A stretch of DNA of 64,000 nt from assembly GCF_004377485.1 (NCBI RefSeq), contig NZ_SNTY01000014.1, forward strand, positions 1 through 64,000, given 5' to 3'. The stretch's first letter is position 1. Every line of letters begins with the position of its first letter. Below the pieces are notes generated by a model. The model searched no databases and was not told where the DNA came from. It saw nothing but the letters and a program-made list of their open reading frames with translations. The stretch comes from Alkanindiges illinoisensis (GTDB taxonomy: Bacteria; Pseudomonadota; Gammaproteobacteria; Pseudomonadales; Moraxellaceae). A program made the position numbers and the translations under genes. Shown here piece after piece: positions 1 through 9,417 of the stretch.

Positions 1-407
1 AAAATGGACAATGCCTGTCACCAACTGGGGACAGACTATCACTCAATTATCTATTTACTTCGAGGGGCGTTTAGACGATATAATTAAAATCTAGTAATTT
101 GGCTGACACAGATTTTTGAACGCCCCCTCCAAGAACATGGTGTTGCACTTCAAATGCTAATCTAAGAATAATTCTACTGACTTTCCCCTAGTCTATTGCT
201 GAATAAAACAATTTAACTCCTTAACAAATTACCTCTTAATTAAGCCGGTTAAGCACGCTAGGTTAATGCTTTGCCCTAAAGCATTCATCGAAAATTCGCA
301 GGGTAACCTGCACCTGCATTTTTGTGATACTGATTCATGAGTAAAAACTAGCATGGCAATCTTCGAGCATGCCCATAGCGAACGAACAGCAAAATTAGGA
401 GCTAACG
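1..407. other. non-coding region upstream of the aldo/keto reductase
   Basis: I see no convincing gene here. It holds three inverted repeats. An 8-bp pair GGGGCGTT/AACGCCCC lies at 64-71 and 119-126 and brackets a TATAAT box at 79-84. A perfect hairpin AATGCTTT-gccct-AAAGCATT lies at 265-285, and GCAGG-gtaa-CCTGC at about 298-311. The last two could form a structured leader for the following gene. No known riboswitch was recognised. Confidence 0.5.
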
Positions 408-1547
408 ATGTCAATTTCTGATACTGACCAGTATGCCAACCTTAAACAGCCCGGCACCGTGATGCCTACGCAGGGTTATCAGCATGGTACAGCACAAATA
501 CCGCGCAATAATACAAGCAAGAACAGCACTGCAAATAGCTCAGCCAGTACACGCTGTCGCCCTATTACCCGTTTGGGCTTAGGCGGTGTGGCGATTGGCA
601 ATGGCTTTACCCCAACCTCTGATGAAGCAGCCCAGCACACCTTGCAGGCCGCCATTGATGCCGGCATCCGCTATTTTGACACATCACCGTGGTATGGACT
701 GGGCTTAAGCGAGCGGCGCTTTGGCCATGCTCTGCATACCTTAAAGGCTGAGCATTACACGCTATCGACCAAGGTTGGGCGCGTCCTGACCGCAACCCAT
801 CAGATTCCGGACACCATGTGGACTGACCCAGCGCCATTTGACTATCGCTATGATTATTCGGCAAATGGGGTCAGGCGTTCCATTGAGGACAGCTTGCAGC
901 GTTTGGGGGTTTCGCAAATTGATATTGTGTATATCCATGATCTGTCGCCAGATAATGAAAAAGACTTAGGCATGCCTTGGGAGCAACGTTTTGAAGAAGC
1001 CGTGAAAGGGGCCATGCCTGAGCTAAGCCGCATGCGTGAGGAGGGCATTATCAAGGCATGGGGCTTTGGCGTGAATAGTCCTGAACCCGTACTAAAAGCG
1101 CTGGAAGTGGCAGACCCGGACATCTTCTTGCTGGCCTGCCAGTATTCCTTACTGGATCACAGTCGGGCACTGCATGAAACCCTGCCAAAAATTGCTGAGA
1201 AAGGCGCTTCTGCGGTGATTGGTTCACCGTTGCTGGCAGGCTATCTGGGCGGGCGTGAGCGCTATTTGTATGACGGCACCATTCCTGAGTGGGCACCGGG
1301 CAAACGCGCACGGGTACAGCGCGTGCTGGATGAATACGGCATTGATTTACGCACAGCGTCATTGCAATTTGCTGAAGCCCATCCTGCAGTGGCTGCCATT
1401 ATTCCAGGTGCACGTACTGCCGCGCAGGTGGAAGCCAATGTACAGTCACTGGGCGTTGAAATTCCGCAAAGCTTTTGGGATGAACTGAAGTCTGAAAAGC
1501 TGATTGAGATTGATGCGCCTGTACCACGATCCCGTCAAGGCAATTGA
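408..1547 (+). CDS. aldo/keto reductase, D-threo-aldose 1-dehydrogenase-like
   Basis: A soluble NAD(P)-dependent oxidoreductase of the aldo/keto reductase superfamily, nearest in style to D-threo-aldose (fucose) 1-dehydrogenase and pyridoxal 4-dehydrogenase. The catalytic tetrad is visible as Asp91 (FDTSPWYG), Tyr96, Lys122 (STKVGR) and His177 (YIHD). The C-terminal cofactor motif IPGARTAAQVEAN is also present. The AKR core begins near residue 52 (PITRLGLGG). The first 50 residues are a Ser/Asn/Thr-rich extension, so a later start is possible, but AGGAG six bases before this ATG supports the annotated start. It stands alone and is followed by a strong terminator. The substrate cannot be told from sequence. 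Confidence 0.88.
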   Translation: MSISDTDQYANLKQPGTVMPTQGYQHGTAQIPRNNTSKNSTANSSASTRCRPITRLGLGGVAIGNGFTPTSDEAAQHTLQAAIDAGIRYFDTSPWYGLGLSERRFGHALHTLKAEHYTLSTKVGRVLTATHQIPDTMWTDPAPFDYRYDYSANGVRRSIEDSLQRLGVSQIDIVYIHDLSPDNEKDLGMPWEQRFEEAVKGAMPELSRMREEGIIKAWGFGVNSPEPVLKALEVADPDIFLLACQYSLLDHSRALHETLPKIAEKGASAVIGSPLLAGYLGGRERYLYDGTIPEWAPGKRARVQRVLDEYGIDLRTASLQFAEAHPAVAAIIPGARTAAQVEANVQSLGVEIPQSFWDELKSEKLIEIDAPVPRSRQGN

Positions 1548-1582
1548 TCGGCACCTAATTTGCGATCAACTGGCATTGAGTT

Positions 1583-1615
1583 AAAGAGGGGCAATATTGT
1601 CCCTCTTTATTTTTT
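1583..1615 (+). terminator. rho-independent terminator of the aldo/keto reductase gene
   Basis: The stem AAAGAGGG/CCCTCTTT encloses a loop that is itself nearly palindromic (CAATATTG) and is followed by ATTTTTT. Confidence 0.85.
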
Positions 1616-1629
1616 GGTTGATTTATAGC

Positions 1630-1932
1630 TTAAGCCGCTTTAGCCATCTGATCCTGCTGGCAAGCCTGCCAAAAATAGCGGGCAATGCCTTTATGCCGCC
1701 TGCCATGTAAATCAGGGGCAATTTCTGCCACGCTAATGATTGAATAGCCCTCGTTACGCAAGGTCTTAATCCGTGCAGCAAGGTGGCAGACATTAAGTAA
1801 CGCATCTGCTTCAAAACGATTTAAGCCTGTAGCTGGATTTTGTTGCAAGTACTTTAGGACATGCTGTTTTTGCGCATCTTGAGTTAGGTTAGATACATCA
1901 ACAGTTTTTGGAAATTTAAGAAGTGGTTGCAT
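1630..1932 (-). CDS. small helix-turn-helix protein (HTH_39-like)
   Basis: A 100-residue basic protein. Residues about 15-65 fit the phage-type winged-helix domain HTH_39: LTQDAQKQHVLKYLQQ, then GLNRFEADALLNVCHLAARI, then LRNEGYSI. Such proteins usually occur in prophages and genomic islands as small regulators. The start is supported by GGAG eight bases upstream, but this GGAG sits inside an 8-bp inverted repeat, which suggests control of translation or an operator. It is read in the same direction as the unknown 241-residue gene upstream of it. DNA binding is inferred from the fold only. Confidence 0.7.
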   Translation of the reverse strand: MQPLLKFPKTVDVSNLTQDAQKQHVLKYLQQNPATGLNRFEADALLNVCHLAARIKTLRNEGYSIISVAEIAPDLHGRRHKGIARYFWQACQQDQMAKAA

Positions 1933-1937
1933 TGCTA

Positions 1938-1961
1938 TAGCTCCAGTTGGGTATGGAGCTA
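1938..1961 (-). promoter_or_regulatory. inverted repeat covering the ribosome binding site of the HTH gene
   Basis: TAGCTCCA and TGGAGCTA form a perfect 8-bp inverted repeat with an 8-nt loop. Read on the minus strand, the second arm contains the GGAG that precedes the ATG at 1932. The hairpin would therefore hide the Shine-Dalgarno sequence, or the DNA could be an operator for the HTH protein. Confidence 0.55.
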
Positions 1962-1962
1962 G

Positions 1963-1980
1963 TTTAGATTTAGATTTAGA
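1963..1980. repeat. three tandem TTTAGA units
   Basis: Exactly three copies of TTTAGA followed by a T run, immediately upstream of the inverted repeat before the HTH gene. Confidence 0.8.
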
Positions 1981-2029
1981 TTTTTTATTAGAAAAATACG
2001 GAATGATTTAAAAAGCTGGTATTTGTCGT

Positions 2030-2755
2030 TTATTCTTCAGCAATTTTCAAGTTTAGTTTGGCTTCTTTAAAATCTCTTGTAAAGGTATTAACTTCTATTT
2101 TTAAAATCTCGTATATAGTGGCAATAGCATCAACAAAAACCCCTGCATTGGCATCTTTAAATGGTGCGTTACAGTTCTTAGCTATATACATAAGAGTGGA
2201 TAGCATTTTCAAACGAGCTTGCCTTTCCCTGCTTTTATTTCTACCCCCTTGCGGCTGTATTTTTTGTAATTTAGTTAAAGCTAGAGATTCTATAATCCCC
2301 AATGAATCTAAATGATCAATTGTTCTCTTTCGCTCGCGTGTTAACTGCATTAAAATAGATTCACAAGCTTCAGTTGTATGTAGTAATTTTTGAATTTCCT
2401 GAACAAATTTTATTAGTTTTTCTAGGTCTTTTTTTTGTTGTCCTACAGCTCGGCTTTTATTAGTTATCATTCCGCTAGAGAATAAATCATCTATTTGTTC
2501 AGTTTCAAATTTTGCCTTAGAAGCTTCTAATCCATAAAAAATAAATGTTCTATGTAAATGCGCTTGCATTAATTTTAGTTGACCTATTCCTTCAATGTTT
2601 CCGTATTCTTTTAGATAATCAGCAAAAACTTTTACTGCTTCGTCATACACCATTAAACCTTGTGAGTTTACATAAGCCTCGTCAATTGGTTCATCATTTT
2701 CTGATATTACATGTTCTAAAATATAATTAAGTACAAAAAGCTGTTTACTATTCAT
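2030..2755 (-). CDS. hypothetical protein, AT-rich accessory gene
   Basis: I do not recognise this 241-residue protein. It looks soluble and mostly helical, with charged coiled-coil-like stretches (around residues 105-150) and a basic patch GGRNKSRERQARLK near residue 175. There is no signal peptide, membrane segment or catalytic motif that I can name. The start is supported by AGGGG just before the ATG. The codon use is much more AT-rich than the neighbouring housekeeping genes, and with the phage-type HTH gene downstream it looks like acquired DNA beside a tRNA gene. Confidence 0.65.
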   Translation of the reverse strand: MNSKQLFVLNYILEHVISENDEPIDEAYVNSQGLMVYDEAVKVFADYLKEYGNIEGIGQLKLMQAHLHRTFIFYGLEASKAKFETEQIDDLFSSGMITNKSRAVGQQKKDLEKLIKFVQEIQKLLHTTEACESILMQLTRERKRTIDHLDSLGIIESLALTKLQKIQPQGGRNKSRERQARLKMLSTLMYIAKNCNAPFKDANAGVFVDAIATIYEILKIEVNTFTRDFKEAKLNLKIAEE

Positions 2756-2773
2756 AATGCCCCTACAGCCTCT

Positions 2774-2812
2774 CCCCTAAAAATAAATATCAGGTAAATA
2801 ATATTTTAGGGG
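2774..2812. repeat. 9-bp inverted repeat upstream of the 241-residue gene
   Basis: CCCCTAAAA at 2774-2782 is matched by TTTTAGGGG at 2804-2812. It lies in the presumed promoter/leader of the minus-strand gene and could be an operator or a leader hairpin. Confidence 0.5.
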
Positions 2813-2883
2813 TTGCTTACTTGTCGGCTGGCCTGCCTATACCTAATAAGTAAATATAACCTAGTTGTTTTATCATCAGCCAT

Positions 2884-2917
2884 AAAAAAAGGCCTAAACC
2901 GTGAAGTTTAAGCCTTT
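2884..2917 (-). terminator. terminator of tRNA-Lys
   Basis: AAAGGCCTAAAC pairs with GTTTAAGCCTTT with one mismatch. Read on the minus strand the hairpin is followed by a run of seven T, placed about 45 bases after the tRNA 3' end. Confidence 0.75.
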
Positions 2918-2960
2918 AATCACCATATCATACCTTGCGGCACATATGGTTTTGGGTATA

Positions 2961-3036
2961 TGGTGGGTCGTCCGCGACTCGAACGCGGGACCAACGGATT
3001 AAAAGTCCGCTGCTCTACCGACTGAGCTAACGACCC
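2961..3036 (-). tRNA. tRNA-Lys (UUU)
   Basis: A 76-nt tRNA read on the minus strand with encoded CCA. The acceptor stem GGGTCGT pairs with ACGACCC. The D arm has TAGCTCAGTCGGTAGAGCA, the anticodon loop CTTTTAA gives anticodon UUU, and the T arm has GTTCGAGTC. It closely matches the E. coli lysine tRNA. Confidence 0.97.
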
Positions 3037-3063
3037 ATAACACAACGCTTCGTTGTGGCGCAC

Positions 3064-3091
3064 ATTCTATCAGCTTATTGAAATATGGCAA
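3064..3091 (-). promoter_or_regulatory. promoter of tRNA-Lys
   Basis: On the minus strand TTGCCA is followed after 16 bp by TAGAAT and then a GC-rich stretch (GTGCGCC). A GC-rich discriminator is usual for stable-RNA promoters under stringent control. Confidence 0.6.
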
Positions 3092-3125
3092 GCGCCAATG
3101 TGGCTTTATTTCATTGTTTGGTCAT

Positions 3126-3160
3126 AAAAAAACCGCCGAATGCATTACACACGGCGGTTT
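3126..3160 (-). terminator. terminator of the acyl-CoA synthetase gene
   Basis: The perfect stem AAACCGCCG/CGGCGGTTT is followed on the minus strand by a T run. It lies just after the stop of the acyl-CoA synthetase gene. Confidence 0.85.
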
Positions 3161-3184
3161 GCTGGGTTTTTAGGCAATTTGGGC

Positions 3185-5026
3185 TTAAAAACGATACTTG
3201 GATGCCTGAATATTGGCATGAATATCAGGTGTTACGACACAGTACTGCTTTTCACCCGGCAACCACGCTAGGATGGTTTCATCCGTTTTGCTTGGATCAA
3301 ACGCCTGAGTTTTTAAAGTATTTTTCTGGTATTTAAAGGTTCCCGTGGTTTCCATTTGCTTCTGGATACGCAGAAACACGGGTACTGCGTAAGCAGGCAT
3401 ATTTTGCTGGAAGAAACTGAGCAGTTCGGCATAATCACTTTCTGTGATGCTATCACCTTCATGCGGGGTAATGGCACACATACCAGCGCGGCCATTGGTG
3501 TTTGGAATTTCCACGCCATACACCACGGCTTCACTGATTTTTGGATGCTCTGCCACCAGATTTTCAACTTCAGTGGTAGACACGTTTTCACCTTTCCAGC
3601 GGAAGGTATCGCCCAGGCGGTCAACAAACTGGGCATGACGGTAGCCAATATCCCGTACCAGATCACCCGTATTAAAATAGCGATCGCCTTTTTTAAAGAC
3701 ATTTTCAAACACCACGGATTTGTTTTTTTCTGGGTCAGTGTAGCCATCAAACGGTGCACGTTTGGTAATCTTGCCAATCAGCAGACCGGTTTCGCCAGTT
3801 TTAACCTTGATAAACCGGCCTTTGCTGTCCTTAATGGGTTGGTTCTTTTCCTTGTCAAATTGAACAATGGCATAAGGGGTAGGAGAGAAGCCAACCGTAT
3901 TGTCAAAGTTGAAAATATTGCTAAAGCCCACGTTGCCTTCACTGGAGGCATACAGCTCCATCACTTCCTCTACACCAAAGCGCTGCTTGAATTTGTTCCA
4001 AATGGTGGGACGCATACCGTTGCCAATCATTTTGGTCACACGGTGGTCTTTATCCATAGAGGTGGCTGGGGTTTCCAGCAGATAACGACACAGCTCACCC
4101 ACATAACCAATGGCTGAAGCATCAAAGCGCTGCACATCTGCCCAGAATTCACGGGCAGAAAACTTGCGTCGAATGGCCAGCGCCGAACCACCGGCCAGTA
4201 CCGCTGCCCAGCACACCACCATGGCCGTTGCATGATAAAACGGCAGGGTCACATACATGACGTCGTGCTGGTTTAAATCCATGATATGGCCATACGTCCC
4301 GTAAGCACGCATCCAGCGACCGTGGGTGAAAATCACTGCTTTTGGCAGGCCAGTCGTGCCTGAGGTATAAATATAGAACAGGCCGTCGGCAAAATACACG
4401 CTATTGGTGGTTGGCGGGTTAAAGCTGGGGTATTGCTGGATAATACTGGCCAGATTCTGGTAGCCTGCGGGTGCAGTGCCAGCGTCTTTTAAGGTATCCT
4501 GATCTGCAAACCAGTACACTTCCTGCTTGTTCACATCCAGATTTTCCAGCACTTCATGCAGGGAAGACTGCACTTCTGCACCGACCACAATCGCGCGGGG
4601 CTGTACCAGATTAATACTGTGGCACAGTACTTTGCCTGTTTGCGCCGTGTTGACCAGCGCGGCAGTCACACCAATTTTGGCCAGTGCAACCACTGTGGCC
4701 AGCAGTTCGGGGCGGTTTTCAACGAACACGGCAACCACATCGCCTTTTTGCAGACCCTTGGACAAAAAGAAATGCGAAATCTGGTTAATCCATTCATTGA
4801 ACTGCACATAATTCAGCTCAGTTTCTTTATATAAAATGGCTTTGCCATACGGGTTTTGCCGAACGGTTTTTTCAAATGCCCAGCCCAGACCCATTGGTTT
4901 GCTGGCCCGGGTATCATTGGCCAGGATCAGGCCATTCAGCACATGAGGCAGTTTTTTGAGTAAACGCGGGACCCGCTTTGCCACTTCGCTTAAGGTAATA
5001 ACATCTTTCTGATTAGACTGGCTCAT
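3185..5026 (-). CDS. long-chain acyl-CoA synthetase (FATP/FadD6-like)
   Basis: Activates fatty acids to acyl-CoA through an acyl-AMP intermediate (ANL superfamily). The AMP-binding P-loop is at residues 219-231 (IYTSGTTGLPKA). The adenine-binding motif YASSEGN is near residue 365, followed by FNTGDLVRD and DRLGDTFRWKGENV. The 613-residue length and the N-terminal region place it with the long-chain-acyl-CoA synthetases related to animal fatty-acid transport proteins rather than classical FadD. AAAGGATCG precedes the start. It lies 146 bp downstream of the MerR gene in the same direction. Together with the lipase system further right it fits use of lipids as a carbon source, which is an inference. 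Confidence 0.9.
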   Translation of the reverse strand: MSQSNQKDVITLSEVAKRVPRLLKKLPHVLNGLILANDTRASKPMGLGWAFEKTVRQNPYGKAILYKETELNYVQFNEWINQISHFFLSKGLQKGDVVAVFVENRPELLATVVALAKIGVTAALVNTAQTGKVLCHSINLVQPRAIVVGAEVQSSLHEVLENLDVNKQEVYWFADQDTLKDAGTAPAGYQNLASIIQQYPSFNPPTTNSVYFADGLFYIYTSGTTGLPKAVIFTHGRWMRAYGTYGHIMDLNQHDVMYVTLPFYHATAMVVCWAAVLAGGSALAIRRKFSAREFWADVQRFDASAIGYVGELCRYLLETPATSMDKDHRVTKMIGNGMRPTIWNKFKQRFGVEEVMELYASSEGNVGFSNIFNFDNTVGFSPTPYAIVQFDKEKNQPIKDSKGRFIKVKTGETGLLIGKITKRAPFDGYTDPEKNKSVVFENVFKKGDRYFNTGDLVRDIGYRHAQFVDRLGDTFRWKGENVSTTEVENLVAEHPKISEAVVYGVEIPNTNGRAGMCAITPHEGDSITESDYAELLSFFQQNMPAYAVPVFLRIQKQMETTGTFKYQKNTLKTQAFDPSKTDETILAWLPGEKQYCVVTPDIHANIQASKYRF

Positions 5027-5172
5027 GGATAGCGATCCTTTATTTTAAGTCGGTACAGGGTTTTAAATTGGCAGCGCTTGTTGCCGGGTTGCCACAACAG
5101 GCCAGCAAATCGTACATGGGTAACAAAAATATGCCCGATTATCCGTTAAATCTGGCGCGGGTCAAGAGCCCA

Positions 5173-5952
5173 TTACGACGAATTATCAGACTGTTTTAGC
5201 ACATGGCTCACCATGTACTGGGTCATTTGCTGTTTTAGGGCACGTGACAGGGCATTATTCAGTTCAATGGCCACTGTGGCTGCAAAGAGTGGGCGCAGCT
5301 GATCAACCAGCGTAGTGGCCTGATTCAGCTCAAGCGGTGGCGCAGAAGGTACTTGGGGGAAAACAATAGACAGGCCAATTTCTGCAACAGAAATGGCGGC
5401 AGTGTCCAGATTCTTGCGCAGGTTTACCACAATATCTAAAAGCTGGCGAAAGCTGAATTGATAGTCAATCAGGGTGGTGGCCAGTTGCAGCAGACCCGCA
5501 TGGCTGATTTTAACCAAACCATCTGGCGCTGGCTCAAGCACACCCACTTCAAATGCATACTGGATGTCCTGCGAGGTGGGTGCCGTACTAAAACGGCTGG
5601 ACAGCGCATCAAGGGTTAAATACACTGGTTGTTCTTCAGTCCAGATGTTGGCAACGGCGGTATTCAGGCCAATTAGCTGGTTTAAATTATGGCCCTGTTC
5701 ATGGGCATGCAGGATTTCGCTGATATTGGCAATCGAATAGCCACGGTTCAGGAGTTGCTGGATCATGCGCAGGCGAATCAGATGATCTTCGCCGTAGATG
5801 GCAATGCGTCCGCGCTTAACTGGCGCAGGCAAGATGCCTTTTTCCTGATAGGCGCGGATATTGCGGATGCTGGCAAGGGTTAGCTCAGCCAGTTGAGTAA
5901 TGGTGTACTCAGAACTGGCTGGCGTATCACTGTCCGGGAAGTGTTTGCCCAT
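5173..5952 (-). CDS. MerR-family transcriptional regulator
   Basis: The N-terminal MerR winged helix-turn-helix (residues about 15-85) is clear: YTITQLAELT, then IRAYQEKGILP, then RGRIAIYGEDHLIRLRMIQQLLNRGYS. The C-terminal 170 residues form a helical effector/dimer domain without the cysteines of metal-sensing MerR proteins. The gene begins 12 bp after the rne stop, so it is probably co-transcribed with rne, or driven by a promoter within its end. The neighbouring acyl-CoA synthetase gene is a possible target, by position only. Confidence 0.85.
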   Translation of the reverse strand: MGKHFPDSDTPASSEYTITQLAELTLASIRNIRAYQEKGILPAPVKRGRIAIYGEDHLIRLRMIQQLLNRGYSIANISEILHAHEQGHNLNQLIGLNTAVANIWTEEQPVYLTLDALSSRFSTAPTSQDIQYAFEVGVLEPAPDGLVKISHAGLLQLATTLIDYQFSFRQLLDIVVNLRKNLDTAAISVAEIGLSIVFPQVPSAPPLELNQATTLVDQLRPLFAATVAIELNNALSRALKQQMTQYMVSHVLKQSDNSS

Positions 5953-5964
5953 GACGGTGCATGC

Positions 5965-8900
5965 TTACGAAGAAGCACCCTGCTTTTTCGGTGGACGCCC
6001 CCGTGGACGACGTGGTCGGGCTGGTTTTTCCTTGTCAGCCTTGGAGTCAGCGTCAGCACTGTCCGACTGTTCATCAGCTGCCAATTGGTGAGACGGGTCA
6101 GTTGATGTGTCATCGGATGGCGTGGCAGTTTCAGCATTGGCTGCAACCACGGCTTGCAGATTGGCTTCGGATTCACCCACAGGTAGTACAGCCTGCTGGT
6201 CTTGCTCAGCCGATGCATTCACCTCGGTGGTCACCACCGGATTGGCCTGGATTACTTCAACTGACGGGTTATCGTGAGTTACCTGCTCAGGCTGGGTTTC
6301 AGCAGTGCTGCCATCAACAGGCTCAACTACTGGTGTTTCAGTCGCTCCTGATTGTTCAGCGGCAGCTTGCTCATCAGCGGTAGCCTGTGACTCGTTTATC
6401 GAGCTGGTTTCAGGCACTACAGTACCAGCCTGTGCTGCTTCAGCCGCCATTCTGCGCCGCATGCGCGGGTCATTGGCTGCACGCTGCTTGGGTGCAGGAG
6501 GCGTTGTCGGTAACAACTCTACTGGCTCCTGTGGTTCTACAGGTGCAGTAGGCTGCTGGACTGGCGCTGGCTGTTCTACCGGGCTAGCCACTTGATGACG
6601 CTGTTGCAGGGCTTGCAGGAATGCAGCAATCACATTGCCATCTTCCAGCAAAGCCTGAGCGGCATCACCCAGCACAGCACGGATAAATTCACCCGTAGTG
6701 CCCTGTACCGGCAGTGACTGAAGCTGCTGTGCACTGCTACTGGCCACTTCGTCTACCTGAGCGGTGATTAAGGCTGGGTCAACTGCAAATTGCAGCGCTG
6801 GCTCTTCCAGGCCCAATTCACGACGACGACGACGCTCACGCGGGTCATTTAACGCGCGCTGAGGTTCGGCTGTGGTGACAGCATCTGCGCCTGGCAGGTT
6901 ACTGGCAGGATCTTCACCAACATCAACGGCATGATTGGGCGCGGCTTCATTCACTACCGGCTCAGGCTGATCGAGACTAATCAGGCTGGACTGGTGAGAA
7001 TCCACATTGATGACCAGTGCTTCTACCATCTGTACCTGAGTTTCATGCTCAACTGCCAGCAAACGTGGCGCTTGGTCAGCATGATTTGCCTCAGTTGCAG
7101 GCTGCGTTACAGTTTCAGTGTGTGCAGCATGCACGCTACGGGTTTCAACCACACTGGTTACAGGCTGCTCAACAGCGTCGGTCAGTACGCTTTGATCACG
7201 GTGACGCGGGCCACGGCCAGGACGGTTGCTGGCCTGACGGTCACGACGTGGAACAGCCGCTTCTTGGCTATCGGTTCTTTCCGGACGGTCCTGACGCTCT
7301 GTGCGCTCCTGTCTGTCCTGATTGGGCTGCTGGCGACGACCACGGCCACGTGCTTGTGGAGCTGCGTTGTTGTCTTCAGCGATTTGAGCAACGTCTACGC
7401 TTTCAACTACCTCGCGTTCACGAGGACTATGCTCACGTTCACGCTGCTGATCGCGCTTGCGGTTATTGTTGCGCTGGCGACCATTGCCTGTGTTACCACG
7501 ACCATTATTGTCATTACTGACCGCATGGCTTGCCGCTGTACTGGTGTCCTGTCCTACAGCACCCTTGCTGTATACATTTACTACTTCGGGTTTTTCTTCT
7601 TTAGCCGGTGCCACCTTGTTCAGGCTGCCATAAACACCCTTGCTGACTGCACCTTCATTGACCAGTTGTTCAATGGCCGAGGCTGCATCTTTGGCACTTA
7701 CCGCATCCTGAGTTTTGGCCTGCTTGGTAACAAACAGGTTTTCCAGCCAGGCACAGGCACGGTTGTCTGCCTTGGCGGCTGGAGCAGGCTGACTGGTTGG
7801 TGCTTTTGCGGTAGGCTCTGCATGGCGGGGTTTTTCAGTAACCACGGCAGGTTCAATGGCCGCAGGTTGCTGTTGCCAGTCTGTGGCTTCATAGCCCAGT
7901 TCTGATTCGCTGGCGCGGGTGGCTTCGGTGCGCTCATAGCTGGCCGGGCCAAAACCATCACGGTTGTACTGGATATGGTAGTGCGGCGTTTCCAGATGCG
8001 GGTGTGGCAATACGGTAATGCGTACCTGACTGTTTTGTTCCAGATACACAATGGCATTGCGTTTTTCATTGAGCAGGAACGCTGCAATTTCAACCGGTAC
8101 TTCAATTTGCACTTCACCCTGACGTTCACGCAGGGCAATTTCCTCAATCGAGCGCATAATTGACAAGGACAGCGAACGCAAGTCACGCACCATGCCTGTG
8201 CCATGACAGCGCGGGCACACATAACCTGTGGCTTCTTCCAGCGACGGACGCAAGCGCTGGCGGCTCATTTCCATCAGGCCAAACCGTGATAACTGGCCAA
8301 ACTGAATGCGCGCGCGGTCGCTTTGAGTGGCTTCACGCAGCTTGTTTTCTACCAGACGCTGGTTGCGGTCTTTGGTCATGTCAATGAAGTCAATGACAAT
8401 CAGGCCACCAATATCACGCAGGCGTAACTGGCGGGCAATTTCTTCAGCGGCTTCAATATTGGTATTAAGGGCAGTGTCTTCAACATCATGGCCGCGGGTG
8501 GCTTTGGCCGAGTTGATGTCAATGGATACCAGCGCTTCGGTCTGGTCAATCACAATCGAACCACCGGAAGGCAGTTTAACTTCACGCTGATAAGCCGTTT
8601 CAATCTGGCTTTCAATGCCAAAACGGGCAAACAATGGTTCGCTGGCGGTATATTTTTTCAGCTTGTCGATCTGGTGCGGCATCACCTGCTGTACAAAATG
8701 ATAGGCTTCATTGAAGGCCTGTTCATTGTCAATCAGGATTTCGCTGATATCATCACGCAGGTAATCACGCACGGCACGGGTGACCACACCAGCTTCCTGA
8801 TGCACCAGAACAGGTGATGGACTATTGCTGGCAGTATTCTGGATTTGTTGCCACAGGGTGAGCAGGTGTTGCAGGTCAAGCTGTAGCTCTTCCGGTGTGC

Positions 8901-9417
8901 GGCCAATTCCGGCAGTGCGTACAATCACACTCATGCCACGCGGAATATTCAGGGTAGCCAGAATTTCCTTCATTTCTTCACGCACAGAACCGGCGATCTG
9001 GCGGCTGATACCACCCCCTTTGGGGTTATTGGGCATTAATACCAGATAGCGGCCAGCCAGTGAAATAAAGGTAGACAGGGCAGCACCCTTGTTGCCGCGT
9101 TCTTCTTTTTCAACCTGAACCAGTAACTCAGTGCCCTCACTAATCAGGTCACGAATATTGTGGGTAGAGCGGGCATCGGCCTGCAGATAGCTGTTGGCAA
9201 TCTCGCGCATGGACAAAAAGCCCTGACGGTTTGCGCCATATTCAACAAACACGGCTTCCAGGGAAGGCTCTACGCGGGTGACATGACCCTTATAGATGTT
9301 GGATTTCTTTTGTTCGCGGGTGCGGTTTTCAAGGTCAAAATCGTATAGACGATTACCAGTGATGAGTGCAACGCGAATTTCTTCAGCATGCGTTGCATTG
9401 ATCAGCATACGTTTCAT
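5965..9417 (-). CDS. rne: ribonuclease E
   Basis: The main endoribonuclease of mRNA decay and of rRNA/tRNA processing, and scaffold of the degradosome. The catalytic half is intact: an S1 domain (about 37-120), [12 protein letters not shown] and IVIDFIDMT carrying the two metal-binding aspartates, and the zinc-link CPRCHGTG. I chose the start [13 protein letters not shown] (1150 residues) rather than one ten codons upstream because it matches the family N-terminus. The C-terminal half is long and disordered, rich in Arg, Gln, Ala and Pro. It includes an arginine-rich stretch and two NDPRxRRR repeats, and it ends in a basic tail containing RPRGRPPKK. The 5' region is long, as expected for an autoregulated gene. 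Confidence 0.97.
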   Translation of the reverse strand: MKRMLINATHAEEIRVALITGNRLYDFDLENRTREQKKSNIYKGHVTRVEPSLEAVFVEYGANRQGFLSMREIANSYLQADARSTHNIRDLISEGTELLVQVEKEERGNKGAALSTFISLAGRYLVLMPNNPKGGGISRQIAGSVREEMKEILATLNIPRGMSVIVRTAGIGRTPEELQLDLQHLLTLWQQIQNTASNSPSPVLVHQEAGVVTRAVRDYLRDDISEILIDNEQAFNEAYHFVQQVMPHQIDKLKKYTASEPLFARFGIESQIETAYQREVKLPSGGSIVIDQTEALVSIDINSAKATRGHDVEDTALNTNIEAAEEIARQLRLRDIGGLIVIDFIDMTKDRNQRLVENKLREATQSDRARIQFGQLSRFGLMEMSRQRLRPSLEEATGYVCPRCHGTGMVRDLRSLSLSIMRSIEEIALRERQGEVQIEVPVEIAAFLLNEKRNAIVYLEQNSQVRITVLPHPHLETPHYHIQYNRDGFGPASYERTEATRASESELGYEATDWQQQPAAIEPAVVTEKPRHAEPTAKAPTSQPAPAAKADNRACAWLENLFVTKQAKTQDAVSAKDAASAIEQLVNEGAVSKGVYGSLNKVAPAKEEKPEVVNVYSKGAVGQDTSTAASHAVSNDNNGRGNTGNGRQRNNNRKRDQQREREHSPREREVVESVDVAQIAEDNNAAPQARGRGRRQQPNQDRQERTERQDRPERTDSQEAAVPRRDRQASNRPGRGPRHRDQSVLTDAVEQPVTSVVETRSVHAAHTETVTQPATEANHADQAPRLLAVEHETQVQMVEALVINVDSHQSSLISLDQPEPVVNEAAPNHAVDVGEDPASNLPGADAVTTAEPQRALNDPRERRRRRELGLEEPALQFAVDPALITAQVDEVASSSAQQLQSLPVQGTTGEFIRAVLGDAAQALLEDGNVIAAFLQALQQRHQVASPVEQPAPVQQPTAPVEPQEPVELLPTTPPAPKQRAANDPRMRRRMAAEAAQAGTVVPETSSINESQATADEQAAAEQSGATETPVVEPVDGSTAETQPEQVTHDNPSVEVIQANPVVTTEVNASAEQDQQAVLPVGESEANLQAVVAANAETATPSDDTSTDPSHQLAADEQSDSADADSKADKEKPARPRRPRGRPPKKQGASS

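Noticed and set aside
229-414. A 61-codon minus-strand reading frame upstream of the aldo/keto reductase
   Set aside because: No ribosome binding site, no domain, and it overlaps hairpins and the promoter region of the next gene.
2030-3036. Integration of an island at the 3' end of tRNA-Lys
   Set aside because: I could not find a direct repeat of the tRNA end in the pocket and there is no integrase gene.
3356-4117. A 253-codon plus-strand frame antisense to the acyl-CoA synthetase
   Set aside because: The minus-strand protein has all family motifs; this frame has none and no ribosome binding site.
6931-7905. A long plus-strand frame of 324 codons inside rne
   Set aside because: It is antisense to the low-complexity, codon-biased C-terminal half of RNase E; composition is a mirror of that region.
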